Part shown: in pieces, positions 1 through 8,435 of the stretch | How the letters are laid out: every line of letters starts with the position of its first letter | How positions within the stretch are numbered: position 1 is the stretch's first letter | Origin: Bacteroidales bacterium | GTDB taxonomy: Bacteria; Bacteroidota; Bacteroidia; Bacteroidales; Paludibacteraceae | NCBI GenBank assembly: GCA_015061115.1 | Contig: SUXE01000003.1 | Location: forward strand, 186,001-250,000 | Length of the DNA stretch: 64,000 nt | Direction: 5' to 3' | Notes under the pieces: model-generated | Database searches by the model: none | What the model was told of the DNA's origin: nothing | Seen by the model: only the letters and a program-made list of their open reading frames with translations | Made by a program: the position numbers and the translations under genes

Positions 1-1
1 T

Positions 2-3000
2 ATCGGTTTCCTAAATGAGACGGTGACTGATGAAACATCAAAGATAGTCACAGAAAAGGAATGGAGTTATTCCAAACCTTCATTCATACCATTTTCCTAC
101 AGGGAAAGAGCTTTTGACGAAGATGGAAATGAATTGTCGTTAATAGATAAATCATACCGTCTGGAAAAAAGAGACGGCAAAAAGATTTATCGTGTGTCTC
201 TGTCTTATTTGAAAGAGAAAAACTATCTCAACAATACGCTAACGACTACTTCTTACAAAGACATGAACTCGGCTTTTATGCCACAGACAATAGTGACTAA
301 GAAAGGTATAGAGGGTGGACCGACTAAGACTGAGAAAATCGTGTACGACGATGTGGACGGAGGGTCTGGTTTGCTTAAAAAGAAAGTTTCCACATATTGG
401 TCCGACAGGGAGGATTCCTCTTCTGTTAACCTGAAGCATGAGGCCTATTTCTCATACGATGAGAAAGACCGCTTGGTGGAGACGTTCTCAAAGCCGACAG
501 GGATGGATGAGATGAAAGTGACCATGAAATATGACTCCTTTGGAAATGTCGTCCAATTGGATTCATCTTCCTCTGGTATTTCAAAAAAGTATTCGTTTGA
601 ATTCGACAGGAGCGGTGTCAATCTCTCTTCATTGACAAATCCGCTTGGTGTGACGGTGCAATATGAGTATTCGGATGGAAATATCATTGCTGAACGCTCC
701 CCTTTGGGCAGAACTTCGTATGAACGAAACGGCTTTGGTGATGTCGTCGGCATTATTTATCCAAACGGATCAAGCATGAATAGAAAATATTCGTATACCA
801 AGTTTCATGGAGATATTTGCCTTTCTCAGGTAGATTCTTCTTCTCTCGGAATGGTCAAGCAAACCGTCACCAATGAAGGAATATTGGAGAAAGAATCTGC
901 TACTGGTTTTGGAGGAAGAGTATTCACACGTGAATATTTTTATGAAAATGGCAGACAGTCTTTTGTGCTTAACATTTATGGAGATAAAAAACCTAAGAGA
1001 TTCAGCCATACTGTTTATGACAAGGCAGGACGTGTGGTGCTTCAAAAGAACTATGTCGACTCCCTAAAAACGTCCGAAAACACGGATATCTTTGGAAAAT
1101 ACAAATTCATCGGAACTCCTGTTGATTCCGTGAGATATATCTACGACGAGCGTTTCACAACCAAGATTTATGGAGCGGACACTATCGTCAGCGAGATCGA
1201 CGACGCTGGCAGGACAATCTCTGTCACAAAGAACGGAAAAAGAGTGGATTTCGTCTACGACGCTATGGGCAACATGCTCTCAGCTACTCCGCAGGATGGT
1301 GAACCCGTGACTTTGGAATACAACTCTCTTTCTTTGCGTACGAAGATCAACGACCCGAGTGGTGGGGAAATCACATCCGAATATAACGGCTTTGGATATT
1401 TGCTACAATCCAGCCAGTGTGTGCACAAGGCTGGCGACACAATCGTCTCCAGACAGACCTACAATGAGGTTGGTCAGCTTGTGGAATCGCAGATCGGCAC
1501 TCAGACGATAAAATTCGTTTACGATGAGATCGGCAGACTTATCTCAAGAGAGAATGAGCATCATGGACAGACCGTTGCATACGACAAGGTTGGAAACATC
1601 GCTTCTGTGACCGAGCAGATCGACGGATTGACTTTCGCCAAGTCAATCACCTACGACAAGAAAGGCAGACCGGAATCAACCACGTCGCCCACAGGATTGA
1701 ACATCCGTCTGAACTATGACCCATACAGCAACGTCGACGCAATACAATGCGACGGAAAAGAGTTCTGGCGACTCACCGACACAGATGAGAGCGGCAAACC
1801 GACGAAAGAGACGTATGGCGGAATCGTCAGAACCACCAAGTACGACAACCGTGGACTGCCGATCCTTGACGACGTGGCGAAGCTGATGCATTACGAATAT
1901 CTTTTCGACACCAACGGCGATATGCTCCAGAAGAAGGAGACCTATTCCAAACAGGAGGAGGTCTATCTTTTCGACCAGCACAACCGTCTGAACATCTGGC
2001 GGACATTCGAGAAGGACACTCTGCGTAAGGAGATCACAGCCACCTACGACGACATTTTCGGCAACATAACATCGCGTTCCGACTCCGATTTTGTATTCAA
2101 CTACGGAGAGTTCGGACTGTCGCCCCATGCCCTGACATCGATAGACGCACCGATACGCGGACATGAGCGAGAGAACAGCTACACCTACACCGATTTCAAG
2201 ATGCTTGAGAGTGCGACGAACGGAGTGGATTCCATCCATATCACCTACGGAGTGGATTTCCAGCGTAGGAAAATGGAGATATTCCGAAAAGATTCACTAA
2301 TTTTGACACGCTATTACTTCTCGGACTATGAGGAGGAGCATTATGCCGACGGCAGGGTGAGAAAGATCGACTACATCACCGGTCCGACGGGTCTGATTGG
2401 AGTGAACATCTCCACCAACGGAGTGGATACGCTACTCTATGCCTTCACCGACAGGTTTGGAAACCTTGTGATGCTTGTGGACGGCGATAAAAACATAGTG
2501 GAGAGGCTTGCCTACGATCCGTGGGGAGCAAGACGTAATCCGGGCGACTGGACAAAGCCAGACACAGCGAGCCATCTGTTGGCACGAGGCTATTCCATGC
2601 ATGAGCATATCGATTGCTTAGGACTCATCAACATGAACGCCCGCATCTATGAGCCAGCCACATGCAGTTTCCTAAGTCCCGATCCGCTCATAGCCGACGA
2701 AGGCAACTGGCTCAACTACAACCGCTATCTCTATTGCCTTGGCAATCCGGTGAAGTTTGCGGATCCGACGGGAATGGAAGTGGCAGGACCATGGAATGCA
2801 CCTCTCACTGGAAAGACAGGAGTTGTACCACAAAATGGAGGAGGAAATTTCGGAGTAGTCAACACATATTGGGAATACGACCCATCCAATTCATGCAATC
2901 CAGTTTGGCTTGTCGTGGAAGGTGTGTATAATGGTGCCAACAACTCAAATGACTATTTCATAAACTATGCATTATCAGGCAACGCAGCTTATGCTTCTTC

Positions 3001-3520
3001 TGTCACCGCCGACCACAAAAATGCGATTGACTGGCAGATTGCTAATGCAAGTGCAAAGGCGATGGAGGGAGTGAATATCGGTAATAGTATATTCCAAGGT
3101 GCCGTTTCTTTTGCAAGTGCATTTTCAGAATCTTTTGTCTATGGTGCAGAACGCGTAGTCAAGGAGAAAGGATATTTGGTAAATGAATTTACAAAAAATG
3201 TTATTTTGAAGAATGGTGGAGAAATGCCAAAAACTGATTTCGTATATGGTAAAGGTGTAGGAAATTTCACTACTGCAGTGAAATATACGGGTTATTTTGC
3301 ACTTTTTGCTCAAGTGGTAGTCTCTGGGGGCAACATATTGGATGCTTTAGATTCAAATAGCTATCAAAAAGGTAGAATTATAGGAAAATCGTTAGTTGAC
3401 ATAGCGGTTCCTGCTATTTGTATTGCAGTAGGAGGACCTGGAGCATGGATAATAGGTGGTGCATATTTTGTAATAGATATTGCCGGAGGCTGGAACTATG
3501 TTTGGGGTATTGAACAATAA
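2..3520 (+). CDS. Rhs/YD-repeat polymorphic toxin, 5' end outside the window
   Basis: The frame is open to the left edge, so the true start lies outside; the GTG at 23 is only the first start-like codon. About 917 visible residues are YD-type repeats (YDxxG, YNxxG motifs), which in this family build a hollow beta-cage around a toxic C-terminus. The core ends with the family hallmark FLSPDPLIADEGNWLNYNRY followed by a NPVKFADPTG segment (DNA 2644-2776). The remaining 250 residues are the variable tip: a linker shared with the downstream orphan cassettes, then a Gly-rich hydrophobic C-terminus with no nuclease or protease motif I recognise. A membrane-acting toxin is my inference, supported by the membrane immunity gene 13 bases downstream. 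The tip is clearly more AT-rich than the core, as expected for exchangeable tips. No secretion-system genes are in the window. Confidence 0.93.
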   Translation: MGFLNETVTDETSKIVTEKEWSYSKPSFIPFSYRERAFDEDGNELSLIDKSYRLEKRDGKKIYRVSLSYLKEKNYLNNTLTTTSYKDMNSAFMPQTIVTKKGIEGGPTKTEKIVYDDVDGGSGLLKKKVSTYWSDREDSSSVNLKHEAYFSYDEKDRLVETFSKPTGMDEMKVTMKYDSFGNVVQLDSSSSGISKKYSFEFDRSGVNLSSLTNPLGVTVQYEYSDGNIIAERSPLGRTSYERNGFGDVVGIIYPNGSSMNRKYSYTKFHGDICLSQVDSSSLGMVKQTVTNEGILEKESATGFGGRVFTREYFYENGRQSFVLNIYGDKKPKRFSHTVYDKAGRVVLQKNYVDSLKTSENTDIFGKYKFIGTPVDSVRYIYDERFTTKIYGADTIVSEIDDAGRTISVTKNGKRVDFVYDAMGNMLSATPQDGEPVTLEYNSLSLRTKINDPSGGEITSEYNGFGYLLQSSQCVHKAGDTIVSRQTYNEVGQLVESQIGTQTIKFVYDEIGRLISRENEHHGQTVAYDKVGNIASVTEQIDGLTFAKSITYDKKGRPESTTSPTGLNIRLNYDPYSNVDAIQCDGKEFWRLTDTDESGKPTKETYGGIVRTTKYDNRGLPILDDVAKLMHYEYLFDTNGDMLQKKETYSKQEEVYLFDQHNRLNIWRTFEKDTLRKEITATYDDIFGNITSRSDSDFVFNYGEFGLSPHALTSIDAPIRGHERENSYTYTDFKMLESATNGVDSIHITYGVDFQRRKMEIFRKDSLILTRYYFSDYEEEHYADGRVRKIDYITGPTGLIGVNISTNGVDTLLYAFTDRFGNLVMLVDGDKNIVERLAYDPWGARRNPGDWTKPDTASHLLARGYSMHEHIDCLGLINMNARIYEPATCSFLSPDPLIADEGNWLNYNRYLYCLGNPVKFADPTGMEVAGPWNAPLTGKTGVVPQNGGGNFGVVNTYWEYDPSNSCNPVWLVVEGVYNGANNSNDYFINYALSGNAAYASSVTADHKNAIDWQIANASAKAMEGVNIGNSIFQGAVSFASAFSESFVYGAERVVKEKGYLVNEFTKNVILKNGGEMPKTDFVYGKGVGNFTTAVKYTGYFALFAQVVVSGGNILDALDSNSYQKGRIIGKSLVDIAVPAICIAVGGPGAWIIGGAYFVIDIAGGWNYVWGIEQ
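2644..2776 (+). repeat. Rhs core-end segment, parental copy
   Basis: This 133-bp stretch of the main Rhs gene encodes the last conserved core residues up to PTGM. Near-identical full-length copies start at 4006 and 7065, and truncated copies lie at 5639-5701 and 8436-8490. They give homology by which tips could be exchanged. Confidence 0.9.
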
Positions 3521-3533
3521 AATATATAAGATC

Positions 3534-3926
3534 ATGTTGAAGCTTTGTAAGTTTTATAGATATTTCATATATAGAATTTATCATAACAACAAAAATGACG
3601 TTCCTGTAATAAGAGTATTAGCCAGTTTATGCATTGTCCATATATTTCATTTTTTTAATTTAATGTTTTTGACATCTCGCATATTCTGTCAAAAAATGAT
3701 TGTGCCGACTAAGATTGAATTAGTCATTTTTGCTATCTTTTTTTTGGCTCTTCATTATGTTCTTTTCTATAATAAAGAAAAATGGGAAGAATATTTCAAA
3801 GAATTTGAAAATGAGACGAATGAGGAAAGAAGAAAAGGTACTATCAAAGTAATGGGATATTATATTGGAAACATATTAATTCCAATATTGATGATGGTTG
3901 TAGTTTCGGAATTGTTTCCACAGTAA
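3534..3926 (+). CDS. Predicted membrane immunity protein for the main Rhs tip
   Basis: A 130-residue protein with about three hydrophobic segments and a basic N-terminus (MLKLCKFYRYFIYRIYH). I chose the ATG at 3534 because the paralogue at 7950 begins with the same residues; an upstream in-frame start would lie inside the rhs gene. It starts 13 bases after the rhs stop, the usual position of an immunity gene. A central motif of type LFYNKEKWEEYFKEFEN is shared with the products at 7950 and, more distantly, 6457, so these form one family. Protection against the cognate tip, probably in the inner membrane, is inferred from position and topology only. The gene is AT-rich compared with the Rhs core. 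Confidence 0.75.
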   Translation: MLKLCKFYRYFIYRIYHNNKNDVPVIRVLASLCIVHIFHFFNLMFLTSRIFCQKMIVPTKIELVIFAIFFLALHYVLFYNKEKWEEYFKEFENETNEERRKGTIKVMGYYIGNILIPILMMVVVSELFPQ

Positions 3927-3935
3927 ATTAAAGAG

Positions 3936-3990
3936 TTTCCAAGGGCGAAGCCCTTGCTCTACCTCTTCCGCGAGCCCGCAAGGGCGAGCG
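3936..3990 (+). repeat. Two-hairpin intergenic repeat, copy 1
   Basis: Hairpin one is AAGGGC-GAA-GCCCTT at 3941-3955. Hairpin two is GCCC-GCAA-GGGC at 3974-3985, with a GNRA-type tetraloop. Related copies lie at 6993, 8359, 11591, 50274 and 58491. This copy sits between the immunity gene and the first orphan core copy. Confidence 0.75.
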
Positions 3991-4005
3991 AAACATATGA
4001 GGAAT

Positions 4006-4138
4006 CATCTATGAGCCAGCCACATGCAGTTTCCTAAGTCCCGATCCGCTCATCGCCGACGAAGGCAACTGGCTCAACTACAACCGCTATCTCTATTGCC
4101 TCGGCAATCCAGTAAAGTTTGCAGATCCGACGGGAATG
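4006..4138 (+). repeat. Rhs core-end copy heading orphan cassette 1
   Basis: A near-identical duplicate of 2644-2776. Its frame is open from 4001, just after a TGA at 3998, but it has no ATG before 4136, so the cassette looks silent unless recombined onto the main gene. Confidence 0.88.
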
Positions 4139-4900
4139 CAGATCGTCACCCCATCAGATTTGCCTCTCACTGGTCCGACTGGAGTAGTGCCGCAAAATGG
4201 AGGAGGCTTTGGAATTGTGGACAAAGCATGGACATACGATTATGACAGCCAGAGCTATATAATGTCGTATGGCTTTTCTGATTTCGTCGTGAATGGAGCC
4301 AACAACTCAAATGACTATTTCGTAAACTATGCGACATCAGGAAACTCCATTTATGTAGCATCTGTTATGGCTGACCACAAAAATGCGATTGATTGGCAGA
4401 TTGCTAATGCAAGTGCAAAGGCGAGTGAAAGTAGTTGGCGAGACATCTGGCAAGCAGGAGTGAATGGATTGCAGACATTAAGTTATGGTTTGGATACATG
4501 GGGAACGGTTTGTTTGATTGCGGCTCCTTTCACGGAAGGAGCTTCTTTGCCGTTGTCTGCAATTTTCTATACAGCTGGGACAGTATCTGGACTGATTAGT
4601 GATTTTATAAATTCGGGCATTTTGCTCTACTATGATGACAACGTATCTGGATCCATTATAACATTTGGAGTTTCTGCTGGATTTTCTTTATTAATGTATA
4701 ATGCTCCAAACGCATACAAAAACGAATTAATAAATATTGCAGAAAAGAATGTAAAAAAATTCAAAACTTCTATGGAAGTATATACGCCATATATAAACAG
4801 TCAAGTACAAAGTTTCAATTATGTCATTAATGGTCTAGGAGCAGCTCTTGACAAATATTTTGACACTCTGAATTCATACATTCCAACAATTGTTAAATAA
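4136..4900 (+). CDS. Orphan Rhs C-terminal tip, cassette 1
   Basis: The reading frame continues from the core copy at 4006 with no other credible start; the ATG at 4136 is the Met of PTGM, so independent translation is doubtful. The product has the linker shared by all tips here (ADHKNAIDWQIANASAKA) and then a unique region of about 160 residues. It contains long hydrophobic stretches (around residues 115-195) and an amphipathic, Asn/Lys-rich end. I recognise no catalytic motif. The hydrophobic tip and the membrane proteins just downstream suggest a membrane-perturbing effector; this is inference. The family precedent is orphan Rhs-CT cassettes, which replace the tip of the main gene by recombination at the core end. 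Confidence 0.7.
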   Translation: MQIVTPSDLPLTGPTGVVPQNGGGFGIVDKAWTYDYDSQSYIMSYGFSDFVVNGANNSNDYFVNYATSGNSIYVASVMADHKNAIDWQIANASAKASESSWRDIWQAGVNGLQTLSYGLDTWGTVCLIAAPFTEGASLPLSAIFYTAGTVSGLISDFINSGILLYYDDNVSGSIITFGVSAGFSLLMYNAPNAYKNELINIAEKNVKKFKTSMEVYTPYINSQVQSFNYVINGLGAALDKYFDTLNSYIPTIVK

Positions 4901-4907
4901 AAAAACG

Positions 4908-5093
4908 ATGAAAGACATTATTTTTATTCTAATTGGTATTGCAGTCTTTAGTTTTATGGGCAAAGGTGCCTATAATAGTGCTAAAGAAAAGGGCATGATG
5001 CAGCCCAGATTTTATGCGATTTTAGCATGTTGCATTGGTATGATAATCATGTTAATTTTTGCATTAATCCGTATGATTTACAGATCAATATAG
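4908..5093 (+). CDS. Two-helix mini membrane protein 1, candidate immunity
   Basis: A 61-residue protein of two hydrophobic helices joined by a conserved hinge, GKGAYNSAKEKGMMQ. The ATG at 4908 follows the cassette-1 stop by 7 bases and matches the start of the paralogue at 5100; an upstream in-frame start would overlap the tip gene. Position suggests immunity to the cassette-1 tip. Paralogues follow at 5100 and 5455. Confidence 0.65.
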   Translation: MKDIIFILIGIAVFSFMGKGAYNSAKEKGMMQPRFYAILACCIGMIIMLIFALIRMIYRSI

Positions 5094-5099
5094 ATAAAG

Positions 5100-5291
5100 A
5101 TGACAAAAGATATTATTTGTTTGTTACTTGGAATTATATTTTCTATTTTAATAGGAAAGTATTCCTACAATCAAGCCCAAAAGAAGGACATGATGCAAAT
5201 TCAACTATATGGTGTATTTGTTTTTTGCATTATTATGGTAATATTATGTACTTGTATGCTAATACGGTTGATTTTACAATTAATTTGTTGA
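5100..5291 (+). CDS. Two-helix mini membrane protein 2, candidate immunity
   Basis: A 63-residue paralogue of the preceding gene, 6 bases downstream of its stop. It keeps the two-helix layout and the hinge (GKYSYNQAQKKDMMQ) but has diverged elsewhere. It may protect against a related tip that is now lost. No known family is recognised. Confidence 0.6.
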   Translation: MTKDIICLLLGIIFSILIGKYSYNQAQKKDMMQIQLYGVFVFCIIMVILCTCMLIRLILQLIC

Positions 5292-5454
5292 AGTGAAGCA
5301 ATTCGAATGTCCAAAAGAGAAAAAGTACCGATTAATGGACGGTTGCTTAAAATAAGAAAACAATTTTGTTTTCTTATGCCTTAGTGGGTTATGTGTAGCT
5401 CTTGACAAATAATTTTACACTTTGAATTCATCATTCTCTCAATTACAAAAAATA

Positions 5455-5637
5455 ATGGAAAATGTTTTTTGTGCAATAATCGGTATTGCGATTTTCGGGT
5501 TAATGGGAAAAAGTGCTTATAATAGTGCTAAAGAAAAGGATATGATGCAATATAAATTTATCGGTATTTTTGTAGTTTGCATTATTGCTGTTTTATTTTC
5601 TATTTTTATGTTGATTCTCTCAATCAATAAATTATAG
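5455..5637 (+). CDS. Two-helix mini membrane protein 3, candidate immunity
   Basis: A 60-residue third paralogue with hinge GKSAYNSAKEKDMMQ. The ATG at 5455 matches the starts of the other two. The roughly 50 bases before it resemble the 3' end of the cassette-1 tip gene (about 4838-4890), so this copy arose by duplicating toxin end plus immunity gene together. Its stop overlaps the start of the next truncated core copy. Confidence 0.6.
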   Translation: MENVFCAIIGIAIFGLMGKSAYNSAKEKDMMQYKFIGIFVVCIIAVLFSIFMLILSINKL

Positions 5638-5638
5638 G

Positions 5639-5701
5639 AATTACAACCGCTATCTCTATTGCCTTGGCAATCCTGTGAAGTTTGCCGATCCGACGGGAAT
5701 G
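5639..5701 (+). repeat. Truncated Rhs core-end copy heading cassette 2
   Basis: Only about the last 63 bp of the core end (YNRYLYCLGNPVKFADPTGM) are present, fused directly to the 3' end of the mini membrane gene. This junction, unlike the others, has no two-hairpin repeat. Confidence 0.85.
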
Positions 5702-6454
5702 GAAGTGGCAGGGCCATGGAATGCACCTCTTACAGGAAAGACAGGAGTAGTGCCGCAAAATGGAGGAGGGTTCGGAATTGTGAACATGAATTGGACATAC
5801 GACGATTACAGTCAGAGTTATATCATGTCGTATGGCTTTTCTGATTTCGTCGTGAATGGCACTAACAATTCCAACGATTATTTCGTAAACTATGCATTAT
5901 CAGGCAACGCAGCTTATGCTTCTTCTGTCACAGCCGACCACAAAAATGCGATTGATTGGCAGATTGCTAATGCAAGTGCAAAGGCGATGGAGGGAGTGAA
6001 TGTAGGAGGCAAAGGATGGAGCACCTTTGGCAATATCAATAATGGTATGGCATTTGTGTCTTCATCGGCATTTGAATATGTGAGCAAATCGTTGAATAAG
6101 TCTCTGGAATATTTTACAGAAGGTGTATTAACGACCAAAGATATCCATTTCAAAATCCCTGATATAGAAATCAAAGGATGGAAATTTTCTCTTTTCGATG
6201 TATACACTCAGAAAATAGGGGTTGTAAGAGCGGTATCTACTACATTTAAGGTTATTGGAGGAGCGTTAGGAATGGTTGGTATGGTCATGACTTATGCAGA
6301 AATTCAGAATGGCAACAAAAATTGGTTTGGAGAAGGTGGCCTTGATTTAATCATGGGAGTTGTAGGATATCTTGGACCTTATGGAATAGCTGCATCAGCC
6401 GCTTATTTTGGAGGAAAATATATTTTAGAAGAAGCTGGATATAAATTTTGGTAA
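5675..6454 (+). CDS. Orphan Rhs C-terminal tip, cassette 2
   Basis: The frame starts at a GTG inside the core copy, the equivalent of the Val in NPVKFADPTG, so independent expression is uncertain. After the shared linker (GPWNAPLTGKTGVVPQNGGG, then ADHKNAIDWQIANASAKAME) comes a unique tip of about 150 residues. It ends in a Gly/Ala-rich hydrophobic stretch (GVVGYLGPYGIAASAAYFGG). No catalytic motif is visible. The stop is 2 bases before the ATG of the next membrane protein. A pore- or membrane-active effector is inferred from composition and from the membrane type of its partner. Confidence 0.7.
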   Translation: MKFADPTGMEVAGPWNAPLTGKTGVVPQNGGGFGIVNMNWTYDDYSQSYIMSYGFSDFVVNGTNNSNDYFVNYALSGNAAYASSVTADHKNAIDWQIANASAKAMEGVNVGGKGWSTFGNINNGMAFVSSSAFEYVSKSLNKSLEYFTEGVLTTKDIHFKIPDIEIKGWKFSLFDVYTQKIGVVRAVSTTFKVIGGALGMVGMVMTYAEIQNGNKNWFGEGGLDLIMGVVGYLGPYGIAASAAYFGGKYILEEAGYKFW

Positions 6455-6456
6455 TT

Positions 6457-6900
6457 ATGATATTTCGATTTTTAGATTGGTTTATAGATTATTGGGTGAT
6501 GCTCAATTATGTATTCTATAAATTTTATGAACGTTTTTGGAAAGAATCAGATCCTCAAATTCGTGGTTTGATTTACGCCCCTGGATGGGTGTTGTTTAAT
6601 TTTATGGAAATTATTTTTCTTTTGGATGATTTATTTGACTGCCAAATTTTGTCAACAATAATGGAAAACAACAAGTATTTATGTATTATGCCATATTTTC
6701 CTGTTTTATTATTGAATTATTTGTTCTTGTATCGTAAAGATAGATGGAAAGATATATTTAAACAAATTGACAAAGAAAGGGATTCTGAGGAAATCAAGAA
6801 AAGGTATAGAAATACTGTGATTTATATCTGGGCAAGCATTGCCATTTTGACAATTCATGTTATAATCACCAGTTTGAGACGCCATTTTGGATTATTATGA
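6457..6900 (+). CDS. Predicted membrane immunity protein for cassette 2
   Basis: A 147-residue multi-pass membrane protein. The ATG at 6457 follows the tip stop by 2 bases; an in-frame TTG at 6448 would overlap the tip. Hydrophobic segments lie near residues 40-60, 80-95 and 120-140. The motif YLFLYRKDRWKDIFKQIDKE aligns with the LFYNKEKWEEYFKEF motif of the immunity proteins at 3534 and 7950, so all three belong to one divergent family. Function is inferred from gene order. Confidence 0.7.
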   Translation: MIFRFLDWFIDYWVMLNYVFYKFYERFWKESDPQIRGLIYAPGWVLFNFMEIIFLLDDLFDCQILSTIMENNKYLCIMPYFPVLLLNYLFLYRKDRWKDIFKQIDKERDSEEIKKRYRNTVIYIWASIAILTIHVIITSLRRHFGLL

Positions 6901-6992
6901 ATTAGGCTTTTGTGACTCTATGTTTAATTCTTGTTTATAGTAAAAGGGCTGATAAATCAGTTTGGGTAATGTTGTGATTGGTAAATCATAAG

Positions 6993-7050
6993 GATTCCCA
7001 AAGGCGAAGCCCTTGTCCTAGCCCTTCCGCGAGCCCGCAAGGGCGAGCGG
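6993..7050 (+). repeat. Two-hairpin intergenic repeat, copy 2
   Basis: Same element as at 3936, with GCCC-GCAA-GGGC retained and one base lost in the first hairpin. It lies immediately upstream of the core copy at 7065. The rest of 6901-6992 is AT-rich, with no gene visible. Confidence 0.75.
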
Positions 7051-7064
7051 AAAATATGAGGAAA

Positions 7065-7197
7065 CATCTATGAGCCAGCCACATGCAGTTTCCTAAGTCC
7101 CGATCCGCTCATCGCAGACGAAGGCAACTGGCTCAACTACAACCGCTACCTCTATTGCCTAGGCAATCCTGTGAAGTTTGCGGATCCGACGGGAATG
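7065..7197 (+). repeat. Rhs core-end copy heading orphan cassette 3
   Basis: A full-length, near-identical duplicate of 2644-2776. Homology to the main gene continues without a break through the linker and first part of the tip to about 7575. Confidence 0.88.
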
Positions 7198-7941
7198 GAA
7201 GTGGCAGGGCCATGGAATGCACCTCTCACAGGAAAGACAGGAGTCGTACCACAAAATGGAGGAGGAAATTTCGGAGTAGTCAACACATATTGGGAATACG
7301 ACCCATCCAATTCATGCAATCCAGTTTGGCTTGTCGTGGAAGGTGTGTATAATGGTGCCAACAACTCAAATGACTATTTCATAAACTATGCATTATCAGG
7401 CAACGCAGCTTATGCTTCTTCTGTCACCGCCGACCACAAAAATGCGATTGACTGGCAGATTGCTAATGCAAGTGCAAAGGCGATGGAGGGAGTGAATATC
7501 GGTAATAGTATATTCCAAGGTGCCGTTTCTTTTGCAAGTGCATTTTCAGAATCTTTTGTCTATGGTGCAGAACGTATAGTTGCTGAAAAAGGATATTTGT
7601 TAGATGATTTGAAAAAAAATGTAGTTTTGAAAGAAGGTGGAAATATGCCAAAAACAGATTTCGTATATGGCAAAGGAGTAGGCAATTTTACTAGAGGAAT
7701 GGAATTGTTAGGAGGAATAGCTGTAATTGTACAAGGTTTGGTTTCTCTTTCTTCAATAACTTATGCTTTTTACACTCAACATTCAGATAGATATAAGATA
7801 TTGGTGAAATCATTAGTTGATATAGCTGTTCCTGCCGCATGTCTTTATTTTGGAGGTCCTATACTTTGGATAGCTGGAGGTGCATATTTTGTAATAGACA
7901 TGGCTGGAGGCTGGAACTATGTATGGGGTATTGAACAATAA
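7171..7941 (+). CDS. Orphan Rhs C-terminal tip, cassette 3, sister of the main tip
   Basis: In frame with the core copy at 7065; GTG at 7171 is the only start-like codon nearby. The DNA is almost identical to the main gene tip from 2755 to about 3150, then diverges sharply. The C-termini are similar again at protein level (GGAYFVIDMAGGWNYVWGIE). The two tips are thus sister toxins. The hydrophobic Gly-rich end suggests membrane insertion; no enzymatic motif is seen. It is followed by an immunity gene that is a paralogue of the one after the main tip. Confidence 0.72.
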   Translation: MKFADPTGMEVAGPWNAPLTGKTGVVPQNGGGNFGVVNTYWEYDPSNSCNPVWLVVEGVYNGANNSNDYFINYALSGNAAYASSVTADHKNAIDWQIANASAKAMEGVNIGNSIFQGAVSFASAFSESFVYGAERIVAEKGYLLDDLKKNVVLKEGGNMPKTDFVYGKGVGNFTRGMELLGGIAVIVQGLVSLSSITYAFYTQHSDRYKILVKSLVDIAVPAACLYFGGPILWIAGGAYFVIDMAGGWNYVWGIEQ

Positions 7942-7949
7942 AAAATATT

Positions 7950-8339
7950 ATGATGAAACTATGTAAATTTTATAGGTATTTTATATACCGTATTTATCAT
8001 TTAAACAATGACATCCCAGTTATAAGAGTATTGGGGTATTTGAGTTTTATGCATGCTTCTCATTTACTTTGTTATGTTTTTTTCCTTTCTCGAATATTAT
8101 GTGTAAATCTAATTGACTTAGGAAAAATAGAAAAATATATTTACGCTATTATTTTTCTTGGACTTCATTACATTCTTTTCTATAACAAAGAAAAATGGGA
8201 CGAATATTTTAAAGAATTTGAAAATGAATCAAAAGAGGAAAGAAAAAAAGGAACCATCAAGGTATGGGGATATTTTATCGGAAGCATATTGATTCCGATT
8301 TCCATAATCATCCTGGTTTCGGAATTATTTCCTCAGTAA
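7950..8339 (+). CDS. Predicted membrane immunity protein for cassette 3
   Basis: A 129-residue multi-pass membrane protein, starting 8 bases after the tip stop. It is clearly homologous to the product at 3534, with the same N-terminus (KLCKFYRYFIYRIYH) and the motif ILFYNKEKWDEYFKEFENES. The closeness of the two immunity proteins parallels that of their two tips. Cross-protection is possible but not shown by the sequence. Confidence 0.75.
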   Translation: MMKLCKFYRYFIYRIYHLNNDIPVIRVLGYLSFMHASHLLCYVFFLSRILCVNLIDLGKIEKYIYAIIFLGLHYILFYNKEKWDEYFKEFENESKEERKKGTIKVWGYFIGSILIPISIIILVSELFPQ

Positions 8340-8358
8340 GTTAACGCTTCCTTTGTTG

Positions 8359-8416
8359 GATTCCAAGGGAGAGGCCCTTGCTCCTAGCCCTTCCGCGAGC
8401 CCGCAAGGGCGAGCGG
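8359..8416 (+). repeat. Two-hairpin intergenic repeat, copy 3
   Basis: Same element as at 3936. It has GCCC-GCAA-GGGC and a slightly altered first hairpin (AAGGGA-GAG-GCCCTT). It again lies between an immunity gene and a core copy. Confidence 0.72.
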
Positions 8417-8435
8417 AAAAGATTGATGGCTGATG

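Noticed and set aside
23..25. GTG at 23 as the start of the Rhs gene
   Set aside because: The frame is open up to base 2 and Rhs proteins have long N-terminal regions, so this is an internal codon.
2662..7364. Extra reading frames inside the core-end copies (for example 2662-2931, 4024-4245, 7083-7352 and minus-strand 2731-2943, 7152-7364)
   Set aside because: They recur only because the DNA is repeated; all overlap the true Rhs frame and show no independent protein features.
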